From the NCBI GenBank assembly GCA_021789355.1, contig JAJYJR010000017.1, forward strand, positions 1 to 25,606: a stretch of 25,606 bases of DNA, given 5' to 3'. Positions 14,869 to 22,897 of this stretch are shown here, in pieces. The stretch's first letter is position 1; each line of letters opens with the position of its first letter. Below the pieces are notes generated by a model. The model worked only from the letters and a program-made list of their open reading frames with translations, searched no databases and had not been told where the DNA came from. The position numbers and the translations under genes are program-made. The DNA comes from Chloroflexota bacterium. GTDB taxonomy: Bacteria; Chloroflexota; Limnocylindria; Limnocylindrales; CSP1-4.

Positions 14869-15559
14869 GGTCGCCGCGCTCCGTTCTGGCGCGGCGCACC
14901 GTCCTCGGCGCGGCGCGGGCCGGAGGGTCGCACAGCGGGCTCGATCGGTCGCACGACGCCCCGGAGGCGCACCTGGACGACGTGGACAGCGACAAGGGTG
15001 GTGACGAGGGCCGGCAGGAGCATCCCGTGGAGCCCGTACATCTGGCCGAAGTTGAGCACGTTCAAGAAGGCCCCGATGCCCGCGGCGTTTGGTCGCCTCC
15101 TTCGCGTTGACGGCGATCCACTGGGCATCGAAGTTCTGCTGGGAGAGGTACCCGGTGAAGGCCGTGACGATGCTGACCGAGAAGATCACCACACCCACCA
15201 TCCAGGTCGGCGCCCGCCCGTCTCGCCAGCCGGCGGCGAAGTACCGGCCCCAGAGGTGGAGCACCATGAAGACGAAGAAGACCTGGACGGCCCAGAAGTG
15301 GAGGCTGTTCACGAAATGCCCGACGCCCGACACGTGCCACCACCCGGGCCCGAAGAACGCGAGCACGACCCCGCTCCCGACCGTCCAGACGAGCGCCGCG
15401 ATCGCCACGACCCCGAAGACGTAGACCCACGAGCCGACGTATTAGGGCTGCCGCTCGGGGGAGCAGGTGCCCGATCGGCAGATGGCGCTCCAGGGCCCGC
15501 CGAGCCGCGAGCGTCCAGTTGGTCAGCTCCGACGGCGGGTCGGGTTCGGGCTCACGCAT
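14865..15559 (-). pseudogene. b6-type cytochrome b (N-terminal heme-binding half), frameshifted
   Basis: Three frames make one protein of about 230 residues. The N-terminus is MREPEPDPPSELTNWTLAAR. The next part has VGSWVYVFGVVAIAALVWTV and the first heme-ligand pair, HFWAVQVFFVFMVLH (H-x13-H). The last part has FGQMYGLHGMLLPALVTTLV followed by AVHVV, giving the second pair with 14 residues between, as in cytochrome b6. The breaks are an extra base in the G run at 15457-15461 (C on the coding strand), followed by an in-frame TAA at 15442-15444, and an extra base in TTT at 15088-15090. Restoring these gives EATNAAGIGAFLNVLNFGQM. Two breaks are in homopolymers, so assembly error is a real alternative for those. 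The gene lies between two tiny membrane-related genes and the unknown 325-residue protein. Confidence 0.85.
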
Positions 15560-15713
15560 CGGGCTGATCCCGCTCGCCGTCGCTCTGGTCGCCGTGCGGG
15601 AACGGCGCGAGCAGCGCGGCCGCGAACAGGACGACCATCCCTACGATCATGAGAAGGTTCGGGATCGAGATGAGGACGAAGTTCCAGCTGAGGTAGGTGG
15701 CCGGGGCGTCCAT
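15552..15713 (-). CDS. Tiny single-helix membrane protein upstream of cytochrome b
   Basis: A 53-residue product from ATG 15713, with GAGGG seven bases upstream. It starts MDAPATYLSWNFVLISIPNL, has one membrane helix (LLMIVGMVVLFAAALLAPF) and a short acidic tail. Its stop overlaps the cytochrome b start by eight bases, so it is translationally coupled and may be a small accessory subunit of the quinol-oxidising complex. I know of no named family for it. Confidence 0.7.
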   Translation of the reverse strand: MDAPATYLSWNFVLISIPNLLMIVGMVVLFAAALLAPFPHGDQSDGERDQPDA

Positions 15714-15723
15714 GGTGAGACCC

Positions 15724-15846
15724 TCATTTGGCGGCGTGCGGGAGCACGTCCCGCTCCTTGTCGTTCCGATGGGTCCGATTCTTCCACCGGCCATCGTCGG
15801 GCGCCCGCGGCGTCTCGCGCGGCCCGTCGATGAACTGCCGAATCAC
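15724..15846 (-). CDS. Possible 40-residue soluble protein in the TlpA-cytochrome b operon
   Basis: From GTG 15846 a frame of 40 residues reads VIRQFIDGPRETPRAPDDGR and then WKNRTHRNDKERDVLPHAAK before TGA 15724-15726. It fits tightly between the TlpA-like stop (11 bases away) and the next gene (10 bases away). It is very hydrophilic and charged, has mostly G or C at third positions, and lacks cysteines. It was below the usual size limit for gene calling. Function unknown; it could be a chance frame. Confidence 0.45.
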   Translation of the reverse strand: MIRQFIDGPRETPRAPDDGRWKNRTHRNDKERDVLPHAAK

Positions 15847-15857
15847 CCAGCCCCGCC

Positions 15858-16559
15858 TCACGGGGCGTCACGCGGCGCCCCGCCGCCCACCCGGCCGAGG
15901 ATCGTCGCCACCCGTTGCTCCATCTGCGCGCGATCGAGCTCCCCGAAGCTGCGATCGACGATCATGCCAGCCGGGTCGATGAAGTAGTGGGTCGGCAGGC
16001 CGAAGACGCCATAGGTCGAAACCGTCACCGCATCGGGGTCCAGCACGATCGGGTAGCTGAGGCCGTGCGCGCGCGCGTAGGCCGCGACTACGCCCGCCGG
16101 CTCCTGCAGGTCAACCGCGAGGATGACCAGGCCCTCGACCTGCCGCGCCTGCCAGATCGCCTCGATGGCCGGCGCCTCACGCTGGCAGGCCGGGCACCAC
16201 GTGGTCCAGAAGACGATCCAGACCGCCCGGCCCCGAAGCGCCGCCAGGGTGACCGGCCGCCCGGCGAGGTCGCGCAGCGGCGCAGTGTTCAGCGGAGTCA
16301 GCTCGGGCGCCTCTGCTCCGACCGCCAGCCCCTGGCCCTGGGCGGCGATCCGCAGCAGGTCCGCACCGCTCTTCAGTGTGTCGACCGGCTCGCCGGCCGG
16401 CGGCGCGAGCGGGCGCAGGGCGAGCAGCCCGAGAAGCACCACCGCGACGAGGCCCGCGTTGAGCAGCCCGAGCTGGCGGATCGTGAAGGGTCCGATGCGC
16501 GGAGCCTCGCGATGAGATTCGGAAGCGGGGCCCGGCGGGACTGGAGGCGCGTCGCTCAT
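15858..16559 (-). CDS. TlpA/ResA-like membrane-anchored thioredoxin
   Basis: The 233-residue protein has a short cytoplasmic start, one membrane helix (LLNAGLVAVVLLGLLAL, about residues 32-48) and a thioredoxin fold outside the membrane. The active site is WCPAC at residues 121-125 (FWTTWCPACQREAPAIEAI), and the cis-proline loop is FGLPTHYFID. Such proteins reduce disulfides of apocytochrome c or of copper-site proteins. It is a second, distinct copy beside CcmG (16% or so of the genes here are thiol or copper related by eye). It leads its own transcription unit, 77 bases past the ccdA stop, with an exact CTAC-N10-GTAG dyad 16 bases ahead of the start. ATG 16559 is preferred; ATG 16565 is equally possible. 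Confidence 0.9.
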   Translation of the reverse strand: MSDAPPVPPGPASESHREAPRIGPFTIRQLGLLNAGLVAVVLLGLLALRPLAPPAGEPVDTLKSGADLLRIAAQGQGLAVGAEAPELTPLNTAPLRDLAGRPVTLAALRGRAVWIVFWTTWCPACQREAPAIEAIWQARQVEGLVILAVDLQEPAGVVAAYARAHGLSYPIVLDPDAVTVSTYGVFGLPTHYFIDPAGMIVDRSFGELDRAQMEQRVATILGRVGGGAPRDAP

Positions 16560-16574
16560 CGCCATCCCATACAA

Positions 16575-16592
16575 CTACACACCGTGTCGTAG
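16575..16592. promoter_or_regulatory. CTAC-N10-GTAG operator candidate before the TlpA-cytochrome b unit
   Basis: CTACACACCGTGTCGTAG has exact CTAC and GTAG arms ten bases apart and further symmetry outward (CCATAC and GTATGG). It lies between the ccdA stop and the TlpA-like start, where a repressor would block the promoter of the leftward TlpA-cytochrome b genes. Confidence 0.7.
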
Positions 16593-16635
16593 TATGGGCC
16601 ACCACGCCCGATCGTACCGACGAGCGTCGCGGCGA

Positions 16636-17310
16636 TCAGTAGCCCCAGCGGAAGAGGCCGGCCAGCCGCGCGAACGTGCCGCTGTAGACGAGCGCCCCGA
16701 CGAGCGCGATCCAGGCGCCGGTGACGATCTCGACCCCCCGGGCTCGCGCGCCGAGCCAGCTCGCCAGCCGCCGGAACCGACGAAAGCCGAGCGCGAGCGC
16801 CACGAACGGCACGCCGAGCCCGAGCGCGTACGCGACCAGCAGGAGTGACCCGACGCCCACCGTCGGCGCCGCCGCCGCGAGCGTCAGGATCGCCCCGAGC
16901 GTCGGGCCAATGCACGGCGTCCACCCGACCGCGACCCCGGCCCCGAGCAGCACCGGGCCGCCGCCGCCGAGCCACGGGAACAGCCCGCCGAGACGCGCGA
17001 GCGGGTGACGGCCGCTCATCGTGAGCAGGCCCATGGCCACGATGAGCGCGCCGCTCGCCTGGCGGAGGATGGGGACGGTCTGGAAGAGGGCGAAGCCGAC
17101 CACGCCGAGTGAGACCCAGAGCAGCACGAACACGCCCAGGAACCCGGCCAGGAAGCCGGCCGCACGCCAGGTGGAACCGCTCACGACGGCCGTGCCTGCC
17201 GATCCACTCGCGCCGCCCGCGACATAGCCGGTGAAGACCGGCAGAACCGGAAGCACACAGGGCGAGAGACACGAAATCAGGCCCGCGATGAAGGCGACGC
17301 CGAGGGTCAC
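16636..17310 (-). CDS. ccdA: CcdA/DsbD-like thiol-disulfide transport membrane protein
   Basis: The 224-residue protein has six membrane helices. The redox cysteines sit in SCLSPCVLPVLPVF (C14, C18) in helix one and in GWTPCIGPTLGAILTLA in helix four, each followed by proline, as in CcdA. It passes electrons from cytoplasmic thioredoxin across the membrane to CcmG and similar proteins. GTG 17310 overlaps the ccmH/I stop by four bases (GTGA), so it is the last gene of the ccm operon. Its length matches the family. Confidence 0.92.
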   Translation of the reverse strand: MTLGVAFIAGLISCLSPCVLPVLPVFTGYVAGGASGSAGTAVVSGSTWRAAGFLAGFLGVFVLLWVSLGVVGFALFQTVPILRQASGALIVAMGLLTMSGRHPLARLGGLFPWLGGGGPVLLGAGVAVGWTPCIGPTLGAILTLAAAAPTVGVGSLLLVAYALGLGVPFVALALGFRRFRRLASWLGARARGVEIVTGAWIALVGALVYSGTFARLAGLFRWGY

Positions 17311-18383
17311 GGACCTGGCCTCGCGCTCGGGCTCGTCGTCGGGTTGGCGGTCGCTCCTGCCAGGAGCTGCTCGGCCATCGTCCGGCGGGGATCGTGGGGC
17401 GCCACGGCAAGGAAGCGCTCCAGATCGGCCCGGGAGGCGGCCGTCAGGCCGCCGTCGGACTCGACGCGGGCGAGCGCGCGGAAGACGAGCGCGTCGGGCT
17501 GATCGGGTGCGAGCGCGAGCACACGGTCGAAGAGCGGTCCCGCCGCGGACGGACGGTCGGCCTCGAGGAGGATGGCGCCAAGCCCGAGGAGCGAGGGTAC
17601 GTTCTGCGGGTCGACCTTGAGGGCCCGCTCGAAGGCGCCGATCGCATCGGTCGTGCGACCCGCGCCCAGGTACGCGTCGCCCAGCGCGGCGAGCGTCGGC
17701 ACGTCCGAGGGCCGGGCACGCACGGCAGCCTCGAGGTCCGTGATCGAGAGAGCCGGTTGGGGCGCGGCCGGTTGGCCGGTGATCTGCTCCCCAGGCAGCC
17801 GCGGCCCCACGGCCAGCGCGAGCGGTGCGGCGACCGCCGCCACCAGCAGCGTGGCCACACCCAGGCGGAGCCATGCGGGGGCAGCGCGGATCGCGCCGGT
17901 CAGGGCCCCACTCCTGGCGGCGACCTGCCCCTCGGCGGCATCGCGGCGGGCCGTCGCGGCGCGGCGACGCAGCAGCACGAGGAACAGGGCACCCGCCACG
18001 ACGATGGCGCCGGGCGCCAGCCAGAGCCCGAGCTCGGGGCCGCTCGACGAGGGGGTGAGCAGGATCCAGGGCCCATAGCGGGCCACGAAGAACGACAACA
18101 CCTCGTCGTCGCTGGCGCCCGCGGCGAGCTGGTCGCGCACCAGCGTACGCATCGCCTGCGCCATCTGCGCCGGAGAGTCGGCGATCGACACGCCCTGGCA
18201 CACCGGACAACGCAGCTCCGCCTCGAGATGCGCGGCCCGGACGTCGAGGCTCGTCGCGCGGGGCATGAGCGCGGCCACGAGGGCCGCCCCGACGGCGAGC
18301 GCCAGCAACCCAGCGAGGAGGGCATCGGAGCGGGCGACGCGGTTCCGACGCGCGGCGCGGCGCTCCAGAGGACGAACGGTCAC
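17307..18383 (-). CDS. ccmH: CcmH-CcmI fusion: apocytochrome thiol reductase with C-terminal TPR domain
   Basis: The 358-residue protein has an N-terminal membrane helix (LLAGLLALAVGAALVAAL). Then comes the CcmH motif EAELRCPVCQGVSIADSPAQ with C59 and C62, and the conserved DDEVLSFFVARYGPWILLTP. Two more helices follow, and a TPR stretch (LAALGDAYLGAGRTTDAIGA, then FERALKVDPQNVPSLLGLGA), typical of CcmI. CcmH reduces the heme-attachment cysteines of apocytochrome c and CcmI holds it. In many bacteria they are separate genes; here they are one chain. It starts at GTG 18383, overlapping the ccmG stop. A short proline- and serine-rich tail ends the protein. Confidence 0.92.
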   Translation of the reverse strand: MTVRPLERRAARRNRVARSDALLAGLLALAVGAALVAALMPRATSLDVRAAHLEAELRCPVCQGVSIADSPAQMAQAMRTLVRDQLAAGASDDEVLSFFVARYGPWILLTPSSSGPELGLWLAPGAIVVAGALFLVLLRRRAATARRDAAEGQVAARSGALTGAIRAAPAWLRLGVATLLVAAVAAPLALAVGPRLPGEQITGQPAAPQPALSITDLEAAVRARPSDVPTLAALGDAYLGAGRTTDAIGAFERALKVDPQNVPSLLGLGAILLEADRPSAAGPLFDRVLALAPDQPDALVFRALARVESDGGLTAASRADLERFLAVAPHDPRRTMAEQLLAGATANPTTSPSARPGP

Positions 18384-18937
18384 GGGGCGATCGCCTCGAT
18401 CTGGCGGGCCAGGCTCGCCGAGTCGAGCTGGCCGGTCTGCTTGGAGACGATCCGCCCCGCGCGGTCGATGAAGTAGGTCTCCGGGATGCCGAAGACGCCG
18501 TAGTCGAGTGCCGTGCGCCCGTCGGGATCGACGAGGCCTGCGTAGGTCTGCCCGTACTGGCGCATGAAGGCGCGGGCGTTCTCGGGGCTGTCCTCGTAGA
18601 TGACGCCGAGCACGACGAGTCCGCGCCCCGTGTAGTCCACCGACGCCGCTTGCAGCAGCGGCGCCTCGTCGCGACACGGCACGCACCACGACGCCCAGAA
18701 GTTGACGATGACCGGGTGGCCCCGGAGCTCGGCCAGCGAGACGTGATCGCCGTCGAGGGCGGCGAGCGAGAACGGCGGCGCGGGCTTGCCGACGAGCGGA
18801 GAGGCGACGATGCCTGGATCACGGGTGAACCCGACTGCGAGCGTGCCGAGCAGCACCGTCGCGCCGCCGACGAGCGCGATGAGCAGGAATGCACGGCGCC
18901 GCCCCAGTCGCATCCGGGCGCTGCCGGGCTCAGTCAT
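18380..18937 (-). CDS. ccmG: CcmG/DsbE-type thioredoxin of cytochrome c maturation
   Basis: The 185-residue protein has a signal anchor (FLLIALVGGATVLLGTLAV, residues 17-35) and an extracytoplasmic thioredoxin fold with WCVPC at residues 84-88 (FWASWCVPCRDEAPLLQAA). It also has the CcmG-style VIYEDSPENARAFMRQYGQT and the loop FGIPETYFID with the cis-proline. It reduces CcmH or apocytochrome cysteines using electrons from CcdA. ATG 18937 (MTEPGSARMRLGRRRAF) overlaps the ccmF stop by eight bases and is chosen over an in-frame upstream start at 18982. Confidence 0.93.
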   Translation of the reverse strand: MTEPGSARMRLGRRRAFLLIALVGGATVLLGTLAVGFTRDPGIVASPLVGKPAPPFSLAALDGDHVSLAELRGHPVIVNFWASWCVPCRDEAPLLQAASVDYTGRGLVVLGVIYEDSPENARAFMRQYGQTYAGLVDPDGRTALDYGVFGIPETYFIDRAGRIVSKQTGQLDSASLARQIEAIAP

Positions 18938-20885
18938 CGGCGAGGCCGGGACGAGCGACCGGGTGGGCGACGCTCGCCGCACCGGCCACGCGGCGCCGTT
19001 CGGGCCAGAACGCCAGCAGTCCGCCGAGCGCCATCACGCCGCCGCCGGCCCAGAGCCAGCTCATGAAGGGGTGAACGCCCAGCTGGAACGTCGCGGTGGC
19101 CGCATCGAGGTTGGCAAGCGTCACATAGAGGTCGCCCGTGAGGCTGCTATCGACTGCGGGGCTCGGGATCGCCTCGCTCGCGTTCGGGAACAGGTTCAGG
19201 CTTGGCGCGAGCGCGGTGGCTCCGCCCGGGCCGACGGCTCGCGCGTCGGCCACGAGCCGGACCCGGCCGCCCGTCGTCACCTCGTGGCTCGCGAGGAAGG
19301 TCAGGGTGTACGGCCCTAGCGTCGCCGAAGCACCGGGGCGCAGGGTGACGGTCACCTCGCGCCGGCCCACCCCGGCAGCCACGATGGCGAGCGCGATCAG
19401 GGCGACCCCGGCATGGACGACGAGCCCACCCAGCGCGCGGCGCCGGGCCCCAAGTCGGGCGGGCCGCCCTCCGGCGCTCGCCGCGCGCAGGCCCCTCGAC
19501 CTCCGCGTGATCGACCATCCGGTCTCGACGAGCGCGAAGCTCCCAGCCGCCACACCGGCGATCGCCTCCGGCGGGCCGCCGAGCGCCAGGAGCGCGAGGC
19601 CTGCCAGCGCGGCCGCACCGGCCCCCGGCAGCAGACGGCGTCGGGCCCTCGCATCCCACTGACCCCACGGCAGCGTCGGCCCGATGCCCGCGAGGACGAT
19701 CAGGGCGAGCGCGAGGGGGCCCACGACCCGCTCGAAGTACGGCGCCCCGACGCTGAGCTGGCCCGCCCCAGCCGCTTCGGCCAAGAGCGGGAAGAGCGTG
19801 CCCAGCAGCACGCTCCCGGCGACCGCCACGAACAGCAGGTTGTTCAAGAGGAACGCCGCCGGGCGCGCGCCGAGACGAACGGTCGGCTCGCCTGCCGGGA
19901 GGCGCAGCACGACGAGCGCGATCGAGCCCACCAGCACGACCGCGAGCAGGGCCAGGAAGAGCGGCCCGATGGCCGACTCGGTGAAGGCGTGGACCGAGGT
20001 GAGGATGCCGCTGCGAGTGACGAGCGTGGCCAGCAGGGTGAGGGCAAAGGACGCGACGACGAGCACGACGTTCCATCCCGCGAATAGGCCGCGGCGCTCC
20101 TGGATCATCGCCGAGTGGAGGAACGCGGTCGCCGTGAGCCATGGCAGGAGCGCCACGTTCTCCACCGGGTCCCAGGCCCAATAGCCGCCCCAGCCAAGCA
20201 CCGCATACGACCACCAGGCGCCGGCCACGAGCGCGAGCGAGAGCGCGATCCAGGGCCCAAGGGTCCAGCGCCGGGCGGCCCGCAACCAGGCCTCGTCGAG
20301 CCGACCCTGCCAGAGCGCCGCGACCGTGAGGGCGAACGGCACCGCGAGCCCGACGAAGCCGAGGTAGAGCAGCGGCGGATGCACCGCCACGAGCGGGTGG
20401 TTCTGGAGCAGCGGGTTCGGGCCGGGACCGTCGGCGGGCACCGGATCGATCTGCCCCCAGGGGCTGCCGGGCCCGGCCACGATGAAGGCGAAGAAGCTGA
20501 GCAGCCCGGCAAGCACCGCGAGGCTCACCGGAAGCAACGAGCGGTCCGCCAACGACGTCCGCCAGGTGAGGAGCGCGGTCACCCCGGCGAGCAGGATGGC
20601 CCAGAAGAGGATCGAACCTGCCAGCGCCCCCCAGAGCGACGCGACCGTGTAGAGCAACGGCGTCTCGCGGCTCCCGACCTCGGCCACGTAGGCCACGCTG
20701 AAGTCGTGGCTGACGAGCGCCGCCTCCATGATGAGCCCCGCGGCGAGCAGGGCCCCGAAGGCGACCCGGACCATCGTCACCGCCGGCGCGAGCGGGCCGC
20801 CCCGCACGGCCCGGATCGCGTAGGCACAGCCGAGGAGCGCCGCGCCGAGACCGACCACGCTCGCGGTCAGGCCCGCGAACCCCAT
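18930..20885 (-). CDS. ccmF: CcmF heme lyase subunit
   Basis: The 651-residue multi-helix protein carries the WWD heme-handling motif (WGGYWAWDPVENVALLPWL) and conserved histidine-rich loops (QNHPLVAVHPPLLYLGFVG, and LVTRSGILTSVHAFTESAIG). CcmF joins heme from CcmE to apocytochrome c at the outer face of the membrane. It is of normal length and has no break. ATG 20885 shares one base with the ccmE stop (TGATG). Its C-terminus overlaps ccmG. A pair of C-terminal helices closes the protein (FMSWLWAGGGVMALGGLLAF). Confidence 0.95.
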   Translation of the reverse strand: MGFAGLTASVVGLGAALLGCAYAIRAVRGGPLAPAVTMVRVAFGALLAAGLIMEAALVSHDFSVAYVAEVGSRETPLLYTVASLWGALAGSILFWAILLAGVTALLTWRTSLADRSLLPVSLAVLAGLLSFFAFIVAGPGSPWGQIDPVPADGPGPNPLLQNHPLVAVHPPLLYLGFVGLAVPFALTVAALWQGRLDEAWLRAARRWTLGPWIALSLALVAGAWWSYAVLGWGGYWAWDPVENVALLPWLTATAFLHSAMIQERRGLFAGWNVVLVVASFALTLLATLVTRSGILTSVHAFTESAIGPLFLALLAVVLVGSIALVVLRLPAGEPTVRLGARPAAFLLNNLLFVAVAGSVLLGTLFPLLAEAAGAGQLSVGAPYFERVVGPLALALIVLAGIGPTLPWGQWDARARRRLLPGAGAAALAGLALLALGGPPEAIAGVAAGSFALVETGWSITRRSRGLRAASAGGRPARLGARRRALGGLVVHAGVALIALAIVAAGVGRREVTVTLRPGASATLGPYTLTFLASHEVTTGGRVRLVADARAVGPGGATALAPSLNLFPNASEAIPSPAVDSSLTGDLYVTLANLDAATATFQLGVHPFMSWLWAGGGVMALGGLLAFWPERRRVAGAASVAHPVARPGLADD

Positions 20886-21334
20886 CAGGGACTGCCTCCG
20901 CCCGCCTGAAGCTGTTCGACGACCCCCGGTGGGATCGTCTGGCCGGGAGCGAGGGGCGCATAGACCTCGGAGTGCTTCACGAGCACCTCGGTCGCGATGA
21001 AGCGGCCAGGACCGCTGGCGTGTCCCGCGACGACCACGGCGACCCCGTCGCGGAAGAGGTCCGTGGGCAAGCTGGTGGAGCTCACCGCGACCGTCGTCGT
21101 TCCGTCGGTGAGGGCGAACGAGAGCGTCCTGGTCGCAGCGTCCCAGCGCTCGGACTTGGGCACGACGATCCCGGCGAGGCGGACGGTCCCATCGCGCTGG
21201 TGGGCAGAGAGCTGGGTCGGAGTCACGTCGTACTCGATCGCGCTCGTGAGCGCGACCACGACCAGGGCCGCCAGGGCCGCAGTGACGAGGGCAAGGCCGA
21301 TGAGCGTGATCGGACGCGGGCGACGGCGCATCAT
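20885..21334 (-). CDS. ccmE: CcmE heme chaperone
   Basis: The 149-residue protein has an N-terminal anchor (PITLIGLALVTAALAALVVV) and a beta-barrel OB fold outside the membrane (VRLAGIVVPKSERWDAATRT, VVVAGHASGPGRFIATEVLV). The covalent heme-binding histidine is H121 in KHSEVY, with tyrosine Y125 at the expected spacing. The serine after H replaces the aspartate seen in many relatives. It takes heme from CcmABCD and hands it to CcmF. Start ATG 21334 (MM at the start) overlaps the ccmD stop. A proline- and glycine-rich tail ends it. Confidence 0.94.
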   Translation of the reverse strand: MMRRRPRPITLIGLALVTAALAALVVVALTSAIEYDVTPTQLSAHQRDGTVRLAGIVVPKSERWDAATRTLSFALTDGTTTVAVSSTSLPTDLFRDGVAVVVAGHASGPGRFIATEVLVKHSEVYAPLAPGQTIPPGVVEQLQAGGGSP

Positions 21335-21537
21335 CGCTCTGTCGCGGGGAGCCGGGCCTCCTCGGGGAGGCGGGCGTCGCCCGGGCCGATCGACCCTGCG
21401 ACGCGGTCGCGCGCCCGCTCGAGCGCGGCCTGGAGGGCGCGCGCACTCCGCTCCCGCCGAACCAGGCTGACCGCGTAGCCGACGAGCCCGAGCGCGCCCG
21501 CCCCGTAGGCGGCGGCGATGAACGCGGCGTCGGTCAC
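21331..21537 (-). CDS. ccmD: CcmD-like small membrane protein
   Basis: A 68-residue product from GTG 21537, overlapping the ccmC stop (GTGA). One membrane helix (AAFIAAAYGAGALGLVGYAV) is followed by a basic helical tail (SLVRRERSARALQAALERAR). CcmD proteins are short, poorly conserved and recognised by this layout and by their place between ccmC and ccmE. It helps release heme-loaded CcmE from CcmABC. The tail is longer than usual. Confidence 0.82.
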   Translation of the reverse strand: MTDAAFIAAAYGAGALGLVGYAVSLVRRERSARALQAALERARDRVAGSIGPGDARLPEEARLPATER

Positions 21538-22223
21538 GCGGCCACCTCCAGGAGTTGCCCTGCGGCGTCGCGCGTCGCCTCGAGGGCGACCCGCCGATGG
21601 AGCAACCAGACATAGAGGAGGGTGAAGGCGAGCACATTCGCGATGAGCACGGCGAGGAACCGATCGTCGATCGTCGGGTCGCCCGGTCGCAGGACGCTCG
21701 GCGCCTGATGCAGGCCGCTCCACCAGAGCACGGAGAAGTGGACGATCGGGACGTCTGCGAAGCCGATGATGCCGAGGACCGCGCTGAGGCGGGCCCGGCG
21801 CACCCGCTCGACGAGCGACGCGCGCAGGAGCACGTAGCCGAGGTAGATCACGAAGAGGATCGCGGTCGTCGTCAGGCGCGGGTCGAATGTCCACCAGACG
21901 CCCCAGGTCGCCTTGCCCCAGATCGAGCCCGTGACGATCGTGAGCCCCGTGAAGAGCAGGCCGATCTCGGCGCTCGCAGCCGCGACCCGATCGTAGCGGA
22001 GCTCCCCACGCCGGAGATAGAGAGCGCTCGCCGCCATCGTCACGAAGAAGGCGAGGAAGCCGAGCCAGATGATCGGGACGTGGATATAGATGATGCGAAA
22101 GACATCGCCCATCGTGCGGTCGGGCGGCACGCCGAAGAGCCCGATCCCGAGCGTGATCGCGACCGCGCCCCAGGCGAGCCAGGCTGGGGGGCAAAGCACG
22201 AGCAGCCGACGCGCCCGGCTCAT
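21534..22223 (-). CDS. ccmC: CcmC heme delivery protein
   Basis: The 229-residue, six-helix protein has the WWD-type motif ([19 protein letters not shown]) and conserved histidines in [13 protein letters not shown] and [17 protein letters not shown]. CcmC presents heme to CcmE. The length is normal. It starts at ATG 22223 and overlaps ccmB upstream and ccmD downstream by four bases each. Confidence 0.95.
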   Translation of the reverse strand: MSRARRLLVLCPPAWLAWGAVAITLGIGLFGVPPDRTMGDVFRIIYIHVPIIWLGFLAFFVTMAASALYLRRGELRYDRVAAASAEIGLLFTGLTIVTGSIWGKATWGVWWTFDPRLTTTAILFVIYLGYVLLRASLVERVRRARLSAVLGIIGFADVPIVHFSVLWWSGLHQAPSVLRPGDPTIDDRFLAVLIANVLAFTLLYVWLLHRRVALEATRDAAGQLLEVAA

Positions 22224-22897
22224 TCGGGCGCCGCCGCGGCTTCGTAGACGAGCAGCCCGAGCCCAAGGTACAAGGCCGCTTGGATCGCCAGCAGCCCGAG
22301 CGGGGCCACCGCGTGGGTGGCACTTCCGGCGAGCACCGCGCCCGACGCGCCGCTCGCGGTGAGCAGGGTCGGCAGCAGCAGCGGCAAGACGACCACGGGC
22401 AGCAGCAGCGCGCGGTGGGCCGTCGTGCCGACGAGGGCCTGGGCAAGCACACACACGGCCGCGGCCGCGAGCGCCACCGCCAGGGCGAGGGGCACGAGCG
22501 CCGTGAGCGCCGGCCCAAGCGGCACGTCGAAGAGCACCACCGCCAGCGCCCACAGCACGCCTTCGATGCCCACGAGCACCGTGCCGAGCGCCAGGAGCTT
22601 GCCCACGTACAGAGCACGCCGATCCTGCGCCGCGAGCCAGAGCCCGGCGAACGCATCGTCGACGCGATCGACCGCGTCGAGCCGGTCGCTGATCGCGATC
22701 GCCGCGAAGGCCAGCGCCACCCAGACGACGCTCGGTCCGAGCGCACCGAGGCGTGCCGGGTCGGGGCCGATGGCCAGGGCCATCACGAAGAGAGCGGCGC
22801 CCCCGAGCGTGGCCGCACCGGCCAGCGCCGCGCGGGTCCGCAGCTCGATGCGCAATCCGGTGACAGCCAGGGCGAGCGAGTCGCCGAGGACGTTCAT
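22220..22897 (-). CDS. ccmB: CcmB, membrane subunit of the heme-chaperone ABC transporter
   Basis: The 225-residue protein has about six hydrophobic helices and the family's conserved loop DAFAGLWLAAQDRRALYVGK near residue 80. LALGTVLVGIEGVLWALAV and VVLPLLLPTLLTASGASGAV are also CcmB-like. With CcmA it powers release of heme-loaded CcmE. ATG 22897 overlaps the ccmA stop. The start and length fit the family. Confidence 0.93.
   Translation of the reverse strand: MNVLGDSLALAVTGLRIELRTRAALAGAATLGGAALFVMALAIGPDPARLGALGPSVVWVALAFAAIAISDRLDAVDRVDDAFAGLWLAAQDRRALYVGKLLALGTVLVGIEGVLWALAVVLFDVPLGPALTALVPLALAVALAAAAVCVLAQALVGTTAHRALLLPVVVLPLLLPTLLTASGASGAVLAGSATHAVAPLGLLAIQAALYLGLGLLVYEAAAAPE

Noticed and set aside
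13900..15567. A 555-codon open frame on the plus strand opposite cytochrome b
   Set aside because: It is charged, repetitive and family-less, and lies exactly antisense to recognisable cytochrome b and its partner. Long antisense frames are common in DNA with GC-rich third positions.
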